From Piliocolobus tephrosceles (taxonomy: Eukaryota > Chordata > Mammalia > Primates > Cercopithecidae), in assembly GCF_002776525.5 (NCBI RefSeq), contig NC_045449.1:4021499-4085498 (forward strand): a stretch of 64,000 nucleotides of DNA. The letters are read 5' to 3'. Positions within the stretch are counted from its first letter, which is position 1, and every line of letters begins with the position of its first letter. The translations under genes and the position numbers were made by a program. The notes beneath the pieces were generated by a model, which was not told the DNA's origin, did no database searches, and worked only from the letters and a program-made list of their open reading frames with translations. Positions 44,936-57,065 of the stretch are shown piece after piece.

Positions 44936-45268
44936 GGCCGGGCCTGGTGGCTCACGCCTGTAATCCCAGCACTTTGAGAGGCTGAGGTGGGTAAATCACC
45001 TGAAGTCAGGCGTTCAAGACCAGCCTGGCCAACATAGTGAAACCCCATCTCTACTAAAAATACAAAATTAGCTGGGCATGGTGGTGCACGCTTGTAATCC
45101 CAGCTACTTGGGAAGCTGGGGCAGGAGAATCGCTTGAACCTGGGAGGCGGAGGTTGCAGTGAGCTGGAGGTTGCAGCCAGCAGGAGGTTGCAGCCAGCCG
45201 AGATTGTGCCACTGCACTCCAGCCTGGGCAACAAAGTGTGACTGTCTAAAAAAAAAAAAAAAAAAATG
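44936..45268 (+). mobile_element. AluS-like element with internal triplication
   Basis: Sense Alu in which GGAGGTTGCAG-type units occur three times in a row (about 45,148-45,197). This lengthens the right arm by about 40 bases. Confidence 0.92.
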
Positions 45269-45487
45269 TCCAGAGCCACGGAATAGAGGGCTGAAGTGGA
45301 AATGAGAAGCCAGGAAAATTAGATGTTGGGATTTAGAGGTAGGAAAGGAAAGGAGCTTCAAGTGCTAAAACCTTTGGCGAATATGGGGAGGACTAACTAT
45401 ATGATTAGTTAGACAATTGCAGAATGGAAGGCTAAACAGTAACATAGCTGAATAGAATGAGACCTTTCTTGTTTTTGTTTCTGTTTG

Positions 45488-45614
45488 TTTTTTTTTTCAG
45501 AGATGGAGTCTCTGCATTGACCAGGTTGGTCTTAAACTCCTGGTCTCAAGCAATCCTCCCACCTCAACCTCCCAAAGTACTGAGACTACAGGCATGAGCC
45601 CCCCTGCCCGGCCT
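45488..45614 (-). mobile_element. Alu monomer insertion
   Basis: A single antisense monomer flanked by ATGAGACCTTT on both sides. Confidence 0.85.
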
Positions 45615-45761
45615 GGCATGAGACCTTTTCAAAAAAGACTTTTACCCAAGGGAGAATCAAAAGAATGCATCAATAGTTCAGGATTGCTGGGAAAGTGGTG
45701 GCCTTGGAGGACAGCCAGAAGTAAGAGAGAAAAGGTTGGAAGGAAGGATCTAAATTAGCTA

Positions 45762-45935
45762 TACCTGGTGATGTAGGCGTTTAGTTGTTGCTACTTGGGA
45801 GGCTGAGGCTGGAGAATCGCTTGAGTCCAGAACTTTGGGATTGCAATAAGCTATATCCTGCCGCTGCCACTGCAGCCTGGGTGACAGAGCAAGGCTCTGT
45901 ATCTAAAAATAAATAAGAAAAAGAAAAGAAATTTT
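45762..45935 (+). mobile_element. Alu right-arm insertion
   Basis: Diverged sense right arm flanked by AAGGATCTRAA. Confidence 0.8.
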
Positions 45936-45987
45936 AAAAGAAGGATCTGAAAACGGAATTAGAGTGTCAGAAACGAAAGGGAGGATT

Positions 45988-46281
45988 TTTTTTTCTTTTT
46001 GAGACAGAGTCTTGCTCTGTCGCTCAGGCTGGAGTGCAGTGGCCCGATCTCGGCTCACTGTACGCTCCGCCTCCCGGGTTCACGCCATTCTCCTGCCTCA
46101 GCCTCCCGAGTAGCTGGGACTACAGGCTCCCGCCACCATGCCTGCGTAATTTTTTGTATTTTTAGTAGAGATGGGGTTTCACCGTGTTAGCCAAGATGGT
46201 CTCGATCTCCTGACCTCATGATCCGCCCACCTCGGCCTCCCAAAGTGCTGAGATTACAGGCGTGAGCCACCGCGCCCGGCC
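45988..46281 (-). mobile_element. AluY-like element
   Basis: Antisense Alu flanked by AAAGGGAGGATTT on both sides. Confidence 0.95.
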
Positions 46282-47360
46282 TAAAGGGAGGATTTAAAGT
46301 TGGAGAAGCTTTAGGTGCTGTTAAGGATAAGCATTAGTGGATAGTGAGGTGGAGTGGAGGAGGAATTTGGAGCTGAGATCATGGAAACATTGAGTCAAGC
46401 ACTAAATTTTTGAGGAAGAGTAGGAATTCTGGCTGACAGGTACCTGGGAGATAAGAGACGGTGTTGAAATGTGTAAGCCTTTTTGTTGTGGCAGGAGACC
46501 AAAGGCGTGAAGATGGTATGAGTTAGGGAGGTGCTTAGAGGAACTGCACTGAGCAAGCAACACTGAGACAAAAAGGGTAGGGGAGAACTTTCCAGGCTCC
46601 ATGGAAGGGCCATCGCTCAAAGCGTCCCTCTCTGTTGAGAATGGTTTATAGGTGTGCCCAATGGTGAGTCTTTGGGGCCTTCAGAGTGGCCAGGCAGGCC
46701 AGGCTCCTCTGGATGCAAGCAGCCTCATCTTTTTATTGTGGAGTACCCTGCAAATATTGCCTGGGCCATAATGTAAAAGCGACATGGAAGTTGTTGTAAA
46801 GTACTGGCACAGCTGACTCCCGATTTTGCGTGATGACTATCATTACCTCAGCAGCAGCAGCCTAGGGTCTGGAATATAGCAGGCGCTCAAGATGTTTGAT
46901 GAAGTGTTTCCACTGCGTGCTATTCTGGGAGTTAAGAGACCTGAGTTCAAGTGTGACTCCACAGCTGACTTGCTGTGTTGATGATGGGCAAGTCCTTGCA
47001 AGCCTTATGCTGCATCTCAGATTTTACCTGTTTCCTGAGGAAATGGGACTAGAATCCATGGTTCCTAAAGATTCGGAGAGCCGTGACCCCCTTTGAGAAT
47101 TTGATGAAAACCAGAGACCCTCTCCCTTTGAGTAGCACACATGCAGGAATAAACAAACGTGTGCCCTTTCAGAGTGTGCTTGGACGAGATGTCCATGATC
47201 GAAGAAGAACTCGCCTGAAGGGATTGCTCAACTTGGGGGCTTGACTGCCTCTTCATCACAACCTCACGCTCAGGAGCCCTCTACCAGAGGTGAAAGTACC
47301 CATCTTAGAAATGACTTAACGGTATCCCTGGGCCCTTGTCTGTTGTTTTTGTTTGTTTGT
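46282..47360. other. Intergenic sequence with a MIR trace
   Basis: A MIR-like core lies near 46,920-47,050 (AAGAGACCTGAGTTCAAGTG). Otherwise I see no exon or repeat. Confidence 0.5.
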
Positions 47361-47361
47361 T

Positions 47362-47641
47362 TTGTTTTTTTGAGATGGAGTCTCGCTCCGTTGCCCAGGC
47401 TGGAGTGTAGTGGCGCAATCTCAGCTCACTGCAACCTCCACCTCCCTGATCCTCACTGCCTCAGCCTCCTGAGTAGCTGGGACTACGGGCACAGGCCACC
47501 ACGCCCAGCTAATTTTTTATTCATAGTAGGGACGGGGTTTCACCATGTGGTCAGGCTGGTCTCGAACTCCTGACCTTGTGATCCACCCACCTCGGCTTCC
47601 CAAAGTGCTGGGATTACAGGCGTGAGCCACCACGCCCAGCC
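47362..47641 (-). mobile_element. AluS-like element
   Basis: Antisense Alu lacking a few bases in the left arm (CTCCCTGATCCTCACTGCC). Confidence 0.92.
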
Positions 47642-49098
47642 ACCCGTTGTCTTTTGAGGGAACTCTTACTGGCCTGTAACCCCAGAGTTACAGAATGTAG
47701 TAAAGCCTGTGAAATAAAGCACTCGTAGTACTCAGTAAACTACAACACCCACCAGGTTTGGATGGAGCTATAACATTAGCTATAACCAGAAGTACAGATG
47801 TCTTGAAAAAGCTGAGCACTGGAGCATGGTTCAGTTTAGACCCACTTCAGGTTTTGCAGTCAGATTCAGAGGAACTTAGTGTGGTGTTGTCTCAGGCACG
47901 GTCCATGAAGAACAGGAAAGGAATAAATGCTGTCTGCCTTAGCTTCAAGAGCACAGGGGAACAGACGGGAGGCAGTGCGGTATTACGGCAGGGTGAGAAG
48001 AGGAGGACGCCTCCGCTGGTACTCGGATGAACTGGGTCAAGCACCAGTCTCAACACATCCATGCTCTCTCTGACCCTAGAAAAGTCAGTGTTCCTGGGCT
48101 CTGGTTTGCTCACCTGTGAAGAAGGGCTAATAGCACCCAGTAGGTCAGGGAGGCGGTGGAACTGAATCCCAGCCATGCAACTTGTGTGCTCTACAGCGAT
48201 GGCAAATTAACCTGAGCCTGTTTCCTCATGAGAAATGATTACTTTGGAAGCTTCTTCTAAGAATGTGACTAAAACCTTTAGGAAAAACACATAGCACAAG
48301 CTTGCCACAAAAGAGAGGCTCGACAAAAAGAAAAACCTGATTTCCAGTGCTCTTGTTGGGAATAAATGGAAGTCACTGTGAACATTGGATACTGCTGAGA
48401 AGAGGAAAAAAATCAAGTTTCTTGCCTAGGACTGTCTGTGCTGCTCCTATGTCTTTGGATGTGTTTGGTTGCCTTTTGTGAAAGGCTTTTCCTTCAGTTT
48501 GTTTACCTGTGTGAACAGAATTCAAAATTCTTTCATCATTTCACTAAAGCTCAGTGAGGAGTACCAACACAACAAGCCAAAAAGCCTAATCCTGCCTTGG
48601 CAGCCAGATTACACACATCTGAAACTGACCAGAAATACCATGCCCAGCAAATAATGTGATCTGTGAACTGAATCCTGTGAGGGTTGTGGGCCTCTCCAAG
48701 GCAGGAAGGGTTGAATTTGATAAGGTTGTTATTAGCCCTATCCCATGAGAGGGAGAGGGAGATCCACATCTTTCCTGGAAGCCTAGTAGTGCCTCACATA
48801 CACCATCGAAAACCTGTTCATTTGCAATTGAAGCAGCATGCAAATAAAACGTTTTGGCTCTATACCTTGAGTAGCTGATTATGTCTAAAACTGATGTAAG
48901 TTTGGGGATATTGTCTAGACCCTTCCACAAGTTTATTCTAAATATATTTGTCGAGGATTTGCACTCTGGAAATAACCCCTAATCTTCCCAAAACTCCTCT
49001 TAGGGGAATTCCTTGTTTATAATTTAGCTGAATAAGAGGTGTGACTCCATGTTCATTTCTCCGAGTTTGTAAGGAAGAGGCCTTAATAGTCACTAGCG
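47642..49098. other. Intergenic sequence with a MIR trace
   Basis: A MIR-like core lies near 47,965-48,180. An open stretch at 47,758-48,030 has no recognisable protein. No splice-bounded exon seen. Confidence 0.5.
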
Positions 49099-49401
49099 GC
49101 CGGGCGCGGTGACTCAAGCCTGTAATCCCAGCACTTTGGGAGGCCGAGACCGGCGGATAACGAGGTCAGGAGATCGAGACCATCCTGGCTAATACGGTGA
49201 AACCCCGTCTCTACTAAAAAATACAAAAAACTAGCTGGGCGAGGTGGCGGGCGCCTGTAGTCCCAGCTACTCCGGAGGCTGAGGCAGGAGAATGGCGTAA
49301 ACCCGGGAGGCGGAGCTTGCAGTGAGCTGAGATCCGGCCACTGCACTCCAGCCTGGGCGACAGAGCGAGACTTCGTCTCAAAAAAAAAAAAAAAAAAAAA
49401 A
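49099..49401 (+). mobile_element. AluY (Old World monkey type)
   Basis: Sense AluY with GCGTAAACCCGGG and a 22-base A-tail. Target duplication AGTCACTAGC. Confidence 0.95.
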
Positions 49402-49984
49402 GTCACTAGCAATTTATATCAAGGACAAAGAAGCTTTCAACACCTAACACTAACTCCGTACGAACTATCTGTAAGGATTCAGGATAAAAAGCTGGATGTG
49501 GATATCTTGTATATCTTGTAAAGAAGGTCCTCTACTCAGTCTTACCTCTTTCGTCAGTAACTTACTAAATGACCCCTGGGCAGATATTGGGGCATTTTCC
49601 CATCTGTTTAGAGGACAGAGGTGGTGACTGTGACAGTTCACATTTGAGTCTGGGTTCCTCACCTTCTAGCTCATCTTTATGGTAGAGCCAGTTGAGGCCA
49701 AAGGCAAAATCCCCAATAATGTTCTAATATGTGCTCACTCGAAGGTTCTAAATCACAGTGCACACAGACTCTGAGTTAAAATGGTGCGTGGCCAAGTCCT
49801 GGAAATCTAAAGAGCATCATTATCAGGTTGGAAGGTAAGCTAACGTCTCTGGTTCCTTCTTTAAAGTCTGTGAAATTCGAGGTTTCCCTGTGGTCCCTTT
49901 GGCATCATATGCTGTTTATACAGAAAGAGTCCCACAATTTGCTTTTGAGACCTGCATCCTAAAACCAAAATAGCTCATGATACA
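49402..49984. other. Sequence just beyond the UBE2G1 3' end
   Basis: About 580 bases downstream (in UBE2G1 sense) of the presumed cleavage site. Nothing recognised. Confidence 0.5.
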
Positions 49985-49999
49985 GCCTCTAAGTCGTCA

Positions 50000-50005
50000 T
50001 TTATT
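50000..50005 (-). terminator. UBE2G1: Distal polyadenylation signal of UBE2G1
   Basis: AATAAA on the minus strand (AATCAATAAATGACG). It is the last such signal before an intergenic AluY, so it is the best candidate for the main 3' end. Confidence 0.7.
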
Positions 50006-51136
50006 GATTTATAGAGCACCCATCACATGAATGAGGTGCTTTACAATACAGTCAACATCACAACAGAACTCACATAGTTAAATACAATCAACAAATTACA
50101 GAACTAAAAAAACTGAAACGAAGCAACATTTATGTCAAATTTCAAAGATGCTGAGAAGTGGCAGTACAAAAAAAGGTAATTCCACGAACTGGAGACCAGA
50201 GGGGCAAAGATACACAGGCACCACAGCCCAGAGCGGGCCAATTTGTAGAGGGTGAGCAAGCACATCAAATCAAATTTCACAACCAAGAATGAAGGCCGTT
50301 AAAGATACTGACACCCACGTGATCACAGTACTAGTGGAATAACCTCACACACGTTACCTTAGAATAACAAGAAGTCAACCTCATATGGATTTTAAACTCA
50401 AGAGGCCAGAAAGCCACTGAGATTGTCTATCCCATACGAGCACAGACTGCAATCTACATGCCTCTACGAGAACTTGGAATAAATTCAGGAAACAGCCAAC
50501 AGTTCTACAATCCGTAAGATCTAAGGAGATGTTGTTGATGGTTGGCACAAGTTTAGGGGGAAAATATCGTTTTCCTAAAGCAGAGAAGAATCGCCTCACA
50601 TCGACGGTGAGGCACTGGTGGAACAAAAGCCACCTGGTTCAGTGTCACCTGAGTGTGGGTTTCATATCACATGTAGAGGCATTTAAATTTACATTATCAG
50701 ATGAACACTGAGAAAGGCACAGATGACATCTCTGACAGAGGAAGGGAAGTCGTAACATCTAGGTAGGCCTGTTTCAGTGTGTAACAGAGTCAGGGCACTA
50801 GATGGAAAAGCACGTGGAGAGAGACGCACTCATTCCTGGCTCTTCCACTCCCGTAGAGCTAGCCCTAAAAAAAAAAAAAAAAAAACCACATGGTTTTATC
50901 AAAGTAACTGCATTAAAGTGGCACTTAAAGTTCAAAAATAGTTGTCCCTGAGTTACTAGGTCATTTGCTGCTTGCTGAAGAGTCAGATCCCAAGTTTCAC
51001 CTCAATAGATTGCTGGTAGAATTACAGCAATAGGAGAGCAAAATTCTAACTCCATTTTGCCACAAGCAACCACCATGTGAACAATTTCTGATTCAAGAGT
51101 AAAAAGGGAGGGATCCCATCTCTTAAAAAAAAATTT

Positions 51137-51308
51137 TTTTTTTTATTAGCCAGGCATGGTAGCATACACTTATAGTCCTAGCTACTCAGGAGGATCACTT
51201 GAGCCCAGGAGGTCAAAGCTGCAGTTAGCTATGATCGTTGCCACTGCACTCCAGCCTGGATGACAGAGAGACCCAGTTTCTTAAAAAAAAAAAAAAAAAA
51301 AAAAAAAA
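51137..51308 (+). mobile_element. Alu right arm inside the UBE2G1 3' UTR
   Basis: A single Alu right monomer with a 27-base A-tail, antisense to UBE2G1. In the mRNA it reads as a long U-run followed by antisense Alu. Confidence 0.9.
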
Positions 51309-51586
51309 GAAGTAAAAAGGATTGCATTCCAAGTCCCTTGAGGGTGTACAGTGCTGACATTTTGGGGCAACTATTTTTACAGAGTCTTTGGAAATAAACC
51401 AAGTCACAAAGTTCTTGAAGAAAACTGGTTTCCAATGAATCAATTTCCAGTCACAACACATTTATGGGTTTTTATAAGGTTTCTGGGTTTGTATAATGTT
51501 TACGGATTTTTATAATGCTTCAGAGTAGAGAACAGACAGGGGTTAGAAAAAAAATCACTCTCTACTGTGACGACATCCTCAACCAT

Positions 51587-51592
51587 TTTATT
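51587..51592 (-). terminator. UBE2G1: Internal polyadenylation signal candidate, UBE2G1
   Basis: AATAAA on the minus strand within the 3' UTR (AGAAATAAAATGG). Use is unknown. Confidence 0.4.
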
Positions 51593-53025
51593 TCTGCTTA
51601 AAAAAGGACATACAACGTTTGTAGAGGTCTGGGCTCTTGGCAGCACTTCCTTCACTCTTCTGCCAAAGCATTTCTGCAAACCCCACAGAGCAGAGATGCA
51701 CGAATTCTCACTGATTCTCACAATCAAACACCATGTCCCATCTGCTACTGTTTCAAGTTCTATCCCTTATAAGCCAAAGACTACTTCCCACACACAACCT
51801 CACAATCAACATAAAGGAGCCTAGGGCCTGCCTTTAACACTGCACATGTTCATTTTACCAATTGCTTAAGTTGTTTCAGAAAACGGTATGATATGAAATA
51901 TAAGCTCAAACATTAATCAAATCCAAGTGTACTACTGTTAGTGATGGGATACGTCAAATAGCAAAGTGTTTACCCCTGTAATGCTTTTAGATTCACATAA
52001 GAGTCTGGATAGAACCAAATACATATACTGCCATGGCCATGTGATTTTCAAGTATTAAAAGTTCATTTGCATAAGGAATCAACCTGAGATTTTCCTAAAC
52101 CACTTCTCTGGCATTCAGTATTATAGCCTTCATTCAGTACAATAAAAGCCAACAACTTGACAATTATTGAAAAAAAAATTATATTTTGGAAGAACTCACT
52201 ACATAAGGTGACAGAATTCCAAAATCAAATTACATGAAAATATACATCGCAATTTCTTTGTACAATAGGTGAGAAAAATCTGCAGTATAGAAGAATAGAG
52301 GCAAAGAAATATGAAGGACTAAGGAGAAGAGTATGAGAGTAAATAGTATTTGTAATAGCAAACCCAGAAGTTAAGGAGAAAGCCTGTAGCTGTGCATGCT
52401 TCATTTATCCAACCTTAATACCAGGCAACTGAAGGGGGAAAAGTCAGATTTGCTATTGTTTGGGGGAAATTTTCCGTAAGTTGAATTAAGAACCATCTAT
52501 TTTTAGTTCTCGGGGGGTAATGACTGGGATCAAGAGCTCACAACAGCCAATAAATGTTATTGCTATATCCAATCCAAGAGGTGGGTGCAACTAGAATACA
52601 AAAAGGACAAAGCACCTAGTGATGACTCCTTCGAAGTCATCATTAAAAATCAAGTAATTGCTCATTAAGTATTTCAGTATTGGAACTAAATCATTTGAGA
52701 ACATTCTGGCAGATAAGAGATAAAAGCAAAGGGGAGTGTGTCAAAACAAAGAAGATACAAAAGTTTAGTAAGTGAAAAGAGTTTAATGAAGCCTCAATGG
52801 TTTAAGGGAAATTAAATGGAAACTTTTAATCCTAATTGCTTTTCATCTGACATGCTTAAAGGAATCCTTTTAAACTGATAAGAAACAATGAATAGGAAAG
52901 AAAACCTGCTAAAATCTTTTAGAATTTACATGATTCTTATTCTACTACAAGAAAGCATTATTTGGTACAAGGTGTATTTGTGGATGTACATGAACAGTAT
53001 ATATATTATCCGGATCATGTTGTGC

Positions 53026-53033
53026 TATGTACA
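53026..53033 (-). promoter_or_regulatory. UBE2G1: Pumilio-type site in UBE2G1 3' UTR
   Basis: TGTACATA on the transcript strand matches the known PUM consensus TGTANATA. It is a sequence match only. Confidence 0.5.
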
Positions 53034-53144
53034 GGTCTTTACAATTCTTCCTGAAGGTTAAAACAGTTCATTAGAATTCCAAATGCGTAATCATCTGTAA
53101 GTTGGCACTTGTTAGGCTCTTGTCAGCATTGATAACTGGCATGT

Positions 53145-53150
53145 TTTATT
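53145..53150 (-). terminator. UBE2G1: Proximal polyadenylation signal candidate, UBE2G1
   Basis: AATAAA (GCAATAAAACATG on the minus strand) only about 105 bases after the start of exon 6. Use would give a short 3' UTR without the Pumilio-type site. Confidence 0.5.
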
Positions 53151-53377
53151 GCAGCCCAGTTCCAGCCAGTGTTTGCCAACTTGTACAACAGAAGTCCAGC
53201 AATAGGTGGGTAGAGTGCAGGAAAAACAGTGCCATGTTTCTCAATTGGAGACCTACAACAACAAAAACAACATTATATAGTCAATTTATCAATTACAAAA
53301 AAAATTAACTGTAAGTAGGTTTTCTCCATATTAGATTTATTGGGCAACAAATCTTTAATTTCATTCTGAGCTCACTT

Positions 53378-53590
53378 TGTTTCTGTCTATTATGGTAGCT
53401 CACAGCCACGTGGGTCTATTTAATTTTAAATGTAAATTAATTGACATTAAGTACAATTTACAGTGTAGTTCCTCAGTCATGTTAACCACATTTTACGTGC
53501 TCAACAGTCACATGTGGCTAGTGACTGGCAAGCTGAACAGCACAGCTATGTCTTTATCATCACAGAAAGTTCTAATGGACAGCGCTAATT
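53378..53590 (-). mobile_element. hAT MITE, second copy
   Basis: Same family as 38,088-38,285. GTCACATGTGGCTAGTGACT and GAAAGTTCTAATGGACAGC mark one end. It lies in UBE2G1 intron 5, just upstream of the exon 6 acceptor. Confidence 0.75.
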
Positions 53591-53699
53591 TAGATTTTTC
53601 AATACTTCAAATGTCTTTCAACTTATATTAAATCTAGAATCCATAAGAGAAGATTTAAAAGTCAAGTGATTTGGAAATTTACAAACATTTGAGGATATT

Positions 53700-54030
53700 C
53701 AGAGAAACAACTTAAGATTGCCATACTTCCCAACTTGCTAAATTCTATCCAACTCACTATAGCTCCCTTCAAACCCATTTTCTCCACAAAGCCTGCCACA
53801 AATGACCCTCCATCCCAATTACAGTTTCTGTTTTCAATCTGTTGGCCTCGTATCATCAAATTAGACTGCAAGTCAAGAACACATATACGTAAAAAGCAGG
53901 ACCATCTCATCAAGTCTTACATGCCCAGCAGCATGCTAAATGCTTTACAAACTCATTTTCTGAATGCTCACATCACCATTATGAAGGCATCTCCCCGTCT
54001 AAAGGTGAGATAAGTGCACATAGCCAATAA
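53700..54030. mobile_element. L2/MIR-like remnant
   Basis: Contains L2-like AACTCACTATAGCTCCCTTC and a MIR-like AATGCTTTACAAACTCATTT. Family uncertain. Confidence 0.5.
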
Positions 54031-54084
54031 ATGGCTTTCCTGTTCAAAAAGTTAGAAAAACACTAGGTTGAAGTTTTTGTTTGT

Positions 54085-54366
54085 TATTTATTTGAGACAG
54101 GGTCCCACTCTGTCCCTCGTGCTGGAGTGTAATGGCATGAACACGGCTCACCGCAGCCTCCATGCTCAAGTGATCTTCACACCTCAGCCTCCCAAATAGC
54201 TGGGACCACAGGTGCACACCACCATGCCCACATAATTTTTAAATTTTTTTTGTAGAAACAGGGTCTCACCACGTCACCCAGGCTGGTCTTGAAACAGGCC
54301 CCAGCAACGCTGCCACCTCAGCCTCCCAAAGCATTGGGATTACAGCCATGTGCTACTGAACCCAGT
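54085..54366 (-). mobile_element. AluJ-like element
   Basis: Diverged antisense Alu in UBE2G1 intron 5. Confidence 0.88.
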
Positions 54367-54726
54367 GGTTAAAGCTTTAAAAGTCTCGTCTGACCTATTA
54401 GACTTTTCAGAGTCTTTATTATATTAATATGCGCTTTGAAAGGGGGGTGGGTGGGGGCACCAAGGACAGCAGAAAAGGAAACACCTATTAGGATTACATC
54501 TTTAAGTCAAGTGTTCCAAAGAACTCAGAAACTCTGAATCTATTGCCATGCACAATTTTGGGCAAAAGAATTCAAACAGAAGATGACTAAGAAATCAAGG
54601 GATATAATTTTAAATTCCTCACAGAGAAGCCAAATATACTTAAGAGTTATGGCAAATTTTAACTCACACCAGACATGTTCAAAATTCAGCGTGCCTTCTG
54701 AAGCCCAACATGAATTTATCAATCTT

Positions 54727-55034
54727 TTTTTCTGTTTTCTTTTGAGACAGAGTCTCGCTCTGTCACCCAGGCTGCAGTGCAGTGGCGAGATCTCAGCTCA
54801 CTGCAAGCTCTGCCTCCCCGGTTCACACCATTCTCCTGCTTCAGCCTCCCAAGTAGCTGGGACTACAGGCGCCCGCCACCATGCACCACCATGCCTGGCT
54901 AATATTTTGTATTTTTAGTAGAGATGGGGTTTCATCCTGTTAGCCAGGATGGTCTCGATCTCCTGACCTCGTGATCTGCCCACCTCGGCCTCCCAAAGTG
55001 CTGGGATTGGAGGCGTGAGCCACCGCGCCCAGCC
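54727..55034 (-). mobile_element. AluY/S-like element
   Basis: Antisense Alu flanked by AATTTATCAAT. It has a small repeat CACCATGCACCACCATGC near the head of the left arm. Confidence 0.94.
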
Positions 55035-55308
55035 AAATTTATCAATTTTACAATCACTCAAATGCAACCATAGCAAAAAGCTCTGTTGTGGGGAGAAAGA
55101 AAGCTGTTTAGACGACCTCCCTGCAAGATCCTGAGAGGTAGAACGACTGCTAAATGTCTTTCCAAAATACATGTACCCATCAATGTAAATGGCCCTTGGC
55201 AAAGCATGAAATGTACTAAATAACAAATATATCACCTTCACCAGATACACATATGCACATACATATTTTTATTAGAAAATCAAAAGACATACACTGAAAC
55301 TCAAGAGA

Positions 55309-55676
55309 TGGCCAGGCACAGTGGCTCCTGCCTATAGTCCCAGTGCTTTGGGAGGCCAAGGTGGGAAGACTGTTAGACACCAGGAGTTCAAGACCAGCCT
55401 GGGCAACAGGAGACCCTTGTCTCTACAATAAATGATATAATTAGCCAGCCACGGTGGCACATGCCTGTAGTCCCAGCTACTCGAGAGGCTGAGGTGGGAG
55501 GATCACTTGAAGCTCAGAGTTCAGGGCTGCAGTGAGACATGAGTGTACCACTGCACTGAAGCCTGCGTGACAGTGAGAGTGAGACCTTGTCTTGAAAAAG
55601 GAGCAGAACAGGGCAGGGGAGGATGCCGCTGCACTCCAGCCTAGGCAACAGAGCAAGACTCCCATCTTAAAAAACA
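55309..55676 (+). mobile_element. AluJ-like element with extra 3' monomer end
   Basis: Sense Alu whose right-arm end (GCACTCCAGCCTAGGCAACA) occurs a second time after the first tail, so it is longer than normal by about 70 bases. Confidence 0.85.
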
Positions 55677-56038
55677 CAGAATCAGGTGACCTAGCCTTTT
55701 AATAGCATAGTTCCAGTTTTAGATAGCATTACCCTTTTCAGCAGAGGAAAAAGAAAATCCATCCCTCTTCCCTTTTAAGAAAAGTTATACTAAATTCTAA
55801 AGAGACAGGGCCTCAGTATAGAAAAGGCAGGTTTTGTCATTCTTTTCTCCAGAAAGGTAAATGTGAAAACTGAATTACCAGCACAGCACTGCAAATAAAT
55901 GGTGCTGACTTGAAACAGTCATTTACATTTTAAGCATATCCACTTCATAGAATTTATGTTTCAATATTAATTGAAATTATATCAATTGCACCGGTCATTT
56001 GCCTCAAATTTTCTCATAATTATGCCTGCTTTTTTTTT

Positions 56039-56351
56039 TTTCTTTTTTTTTTTTTTTTGAGACGGAGTCTGGCTCAGTCGCCCAGGCTGGAGTGCAGTGG
56101 CCGGATCTCAGCTCACTGTAAGCTCCGCCTCCCGGGTTTACGCCATTCTCCTGCCTCAGCCTCCCGAGTAGCTGGGACTACAGGCGCCCGCCACCTCGCC
56201 CGGCTAGTTTTTTTTTTTTTTTTTGTATTTTTTAGTAGAGACGGGGTTTCACCGTGTTAGCCAGGATGGTCTCGATCTCCTGACCTCGTGATCCACCCGT
56301 CTCAGCCTCCCAAAGTGCTGGGATTACAGGCTTGAGCCACCACGCCCGGCC
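56039..56351 (-). mobile_element. AluY (Old World monkey type) with expanded middle run
   Basis: Antisense AluY flanked by ATGCCTGCTTTTT. The middle A-rich linker has grown to an 18-base run (56,207-56,224). Confidence 0.95.
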
Positions 56352-56720
56352 ATGCCTGCTTTTTAACCTAAAAATCTGGAGATGGTTTACCACCAAAGAA
56401 CTTGAGTGTCTTATTCCATTTATTAATATGTCTAAAACTAAAGTCTTTAATTTTCCATATGGCTACAAAACCTAATCTTCTAAAAAGATCTAAAAAAATA
56501 TATAAAACAGACCAATGTGCTCCCAAATAGAAGCCACTTTTTGATGTTAATGACAAAAATAAAAGTAATTCTTCAATCACAGGCAAGTATTTCAATGATC
56601 TGAAGTGTTTCAATAATCTCGTAAGTGAAAAGAGCCAATACCAATGAAATTTTCCCCATTACCCTTCACAAAAAAATGCTTCCAAAAGTTCCAAATCGCC
56701 CTACACAGTCACCCAGTGTA
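56352..56720. other. UBE2G1 intron 5, unique sequence
   Basis: About 370 bases with nothing recognised. Confidence 0.5.
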
Positions 56721-57065
56721 CTCTTGACCCGTCACCAATCCACTGACTTCTTCTCCCGCACTGGGGCCGTGCTGCTCCTCCTCTTCTACCATGAGATTGG
56801 TGAGCAGCTCTAACACCAACTTCCTTTCTGAGCTCTCTGTGAGAACTCACTCTCCTAACTCTCCTGCATGTTACCAAGCCAGTCTGTCTCTTCCTCCTGT
56901 CCCCTAAATGTGCAGTCTCCAAGCTGTTGTCCTTGACCCTGGTAAGTACTGCGCTCTCTACACCAGATCTTCATCTCTACTCTGGAGACTTGCAACGTCA
57001 CCAGCAGCCCTACTTCTAACACCCAAAATTGAGTCATGGTCTGCTTCTAATCCCACTGAAGCCTT

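Larger units (their letters stand above)
49985..53252 (-). other. UBE2G1: UBE2G1 exon 6, 3' UTR only
   Basis: A terminal exon of about 3.3 kb with no coding part. Its acceptor is clear on the minus strand: a T-rich tract ending GTTGTTGTAG|GTCTCC, with the exon starting at 53,252. The left edge is set about 15 bases past the distal AATAAA (50,000-50,005) and is approximate. The exon is almost free of repeats apart from one antisense Alu arm, which fits a retained UTR in an Alu-dense region. It carries a Pumilio-type site TGTACATA (53,026-53,033) and two earlier AATAAA signals. Confidence 0.85.

Noticed and set aside
54440..54460. G-rich run (GGGGGGTGGGTGGGGG) as a G-quadruplex element
   Set aside because: Short and isolated in an intron; it could fold, but nothing points to a function.
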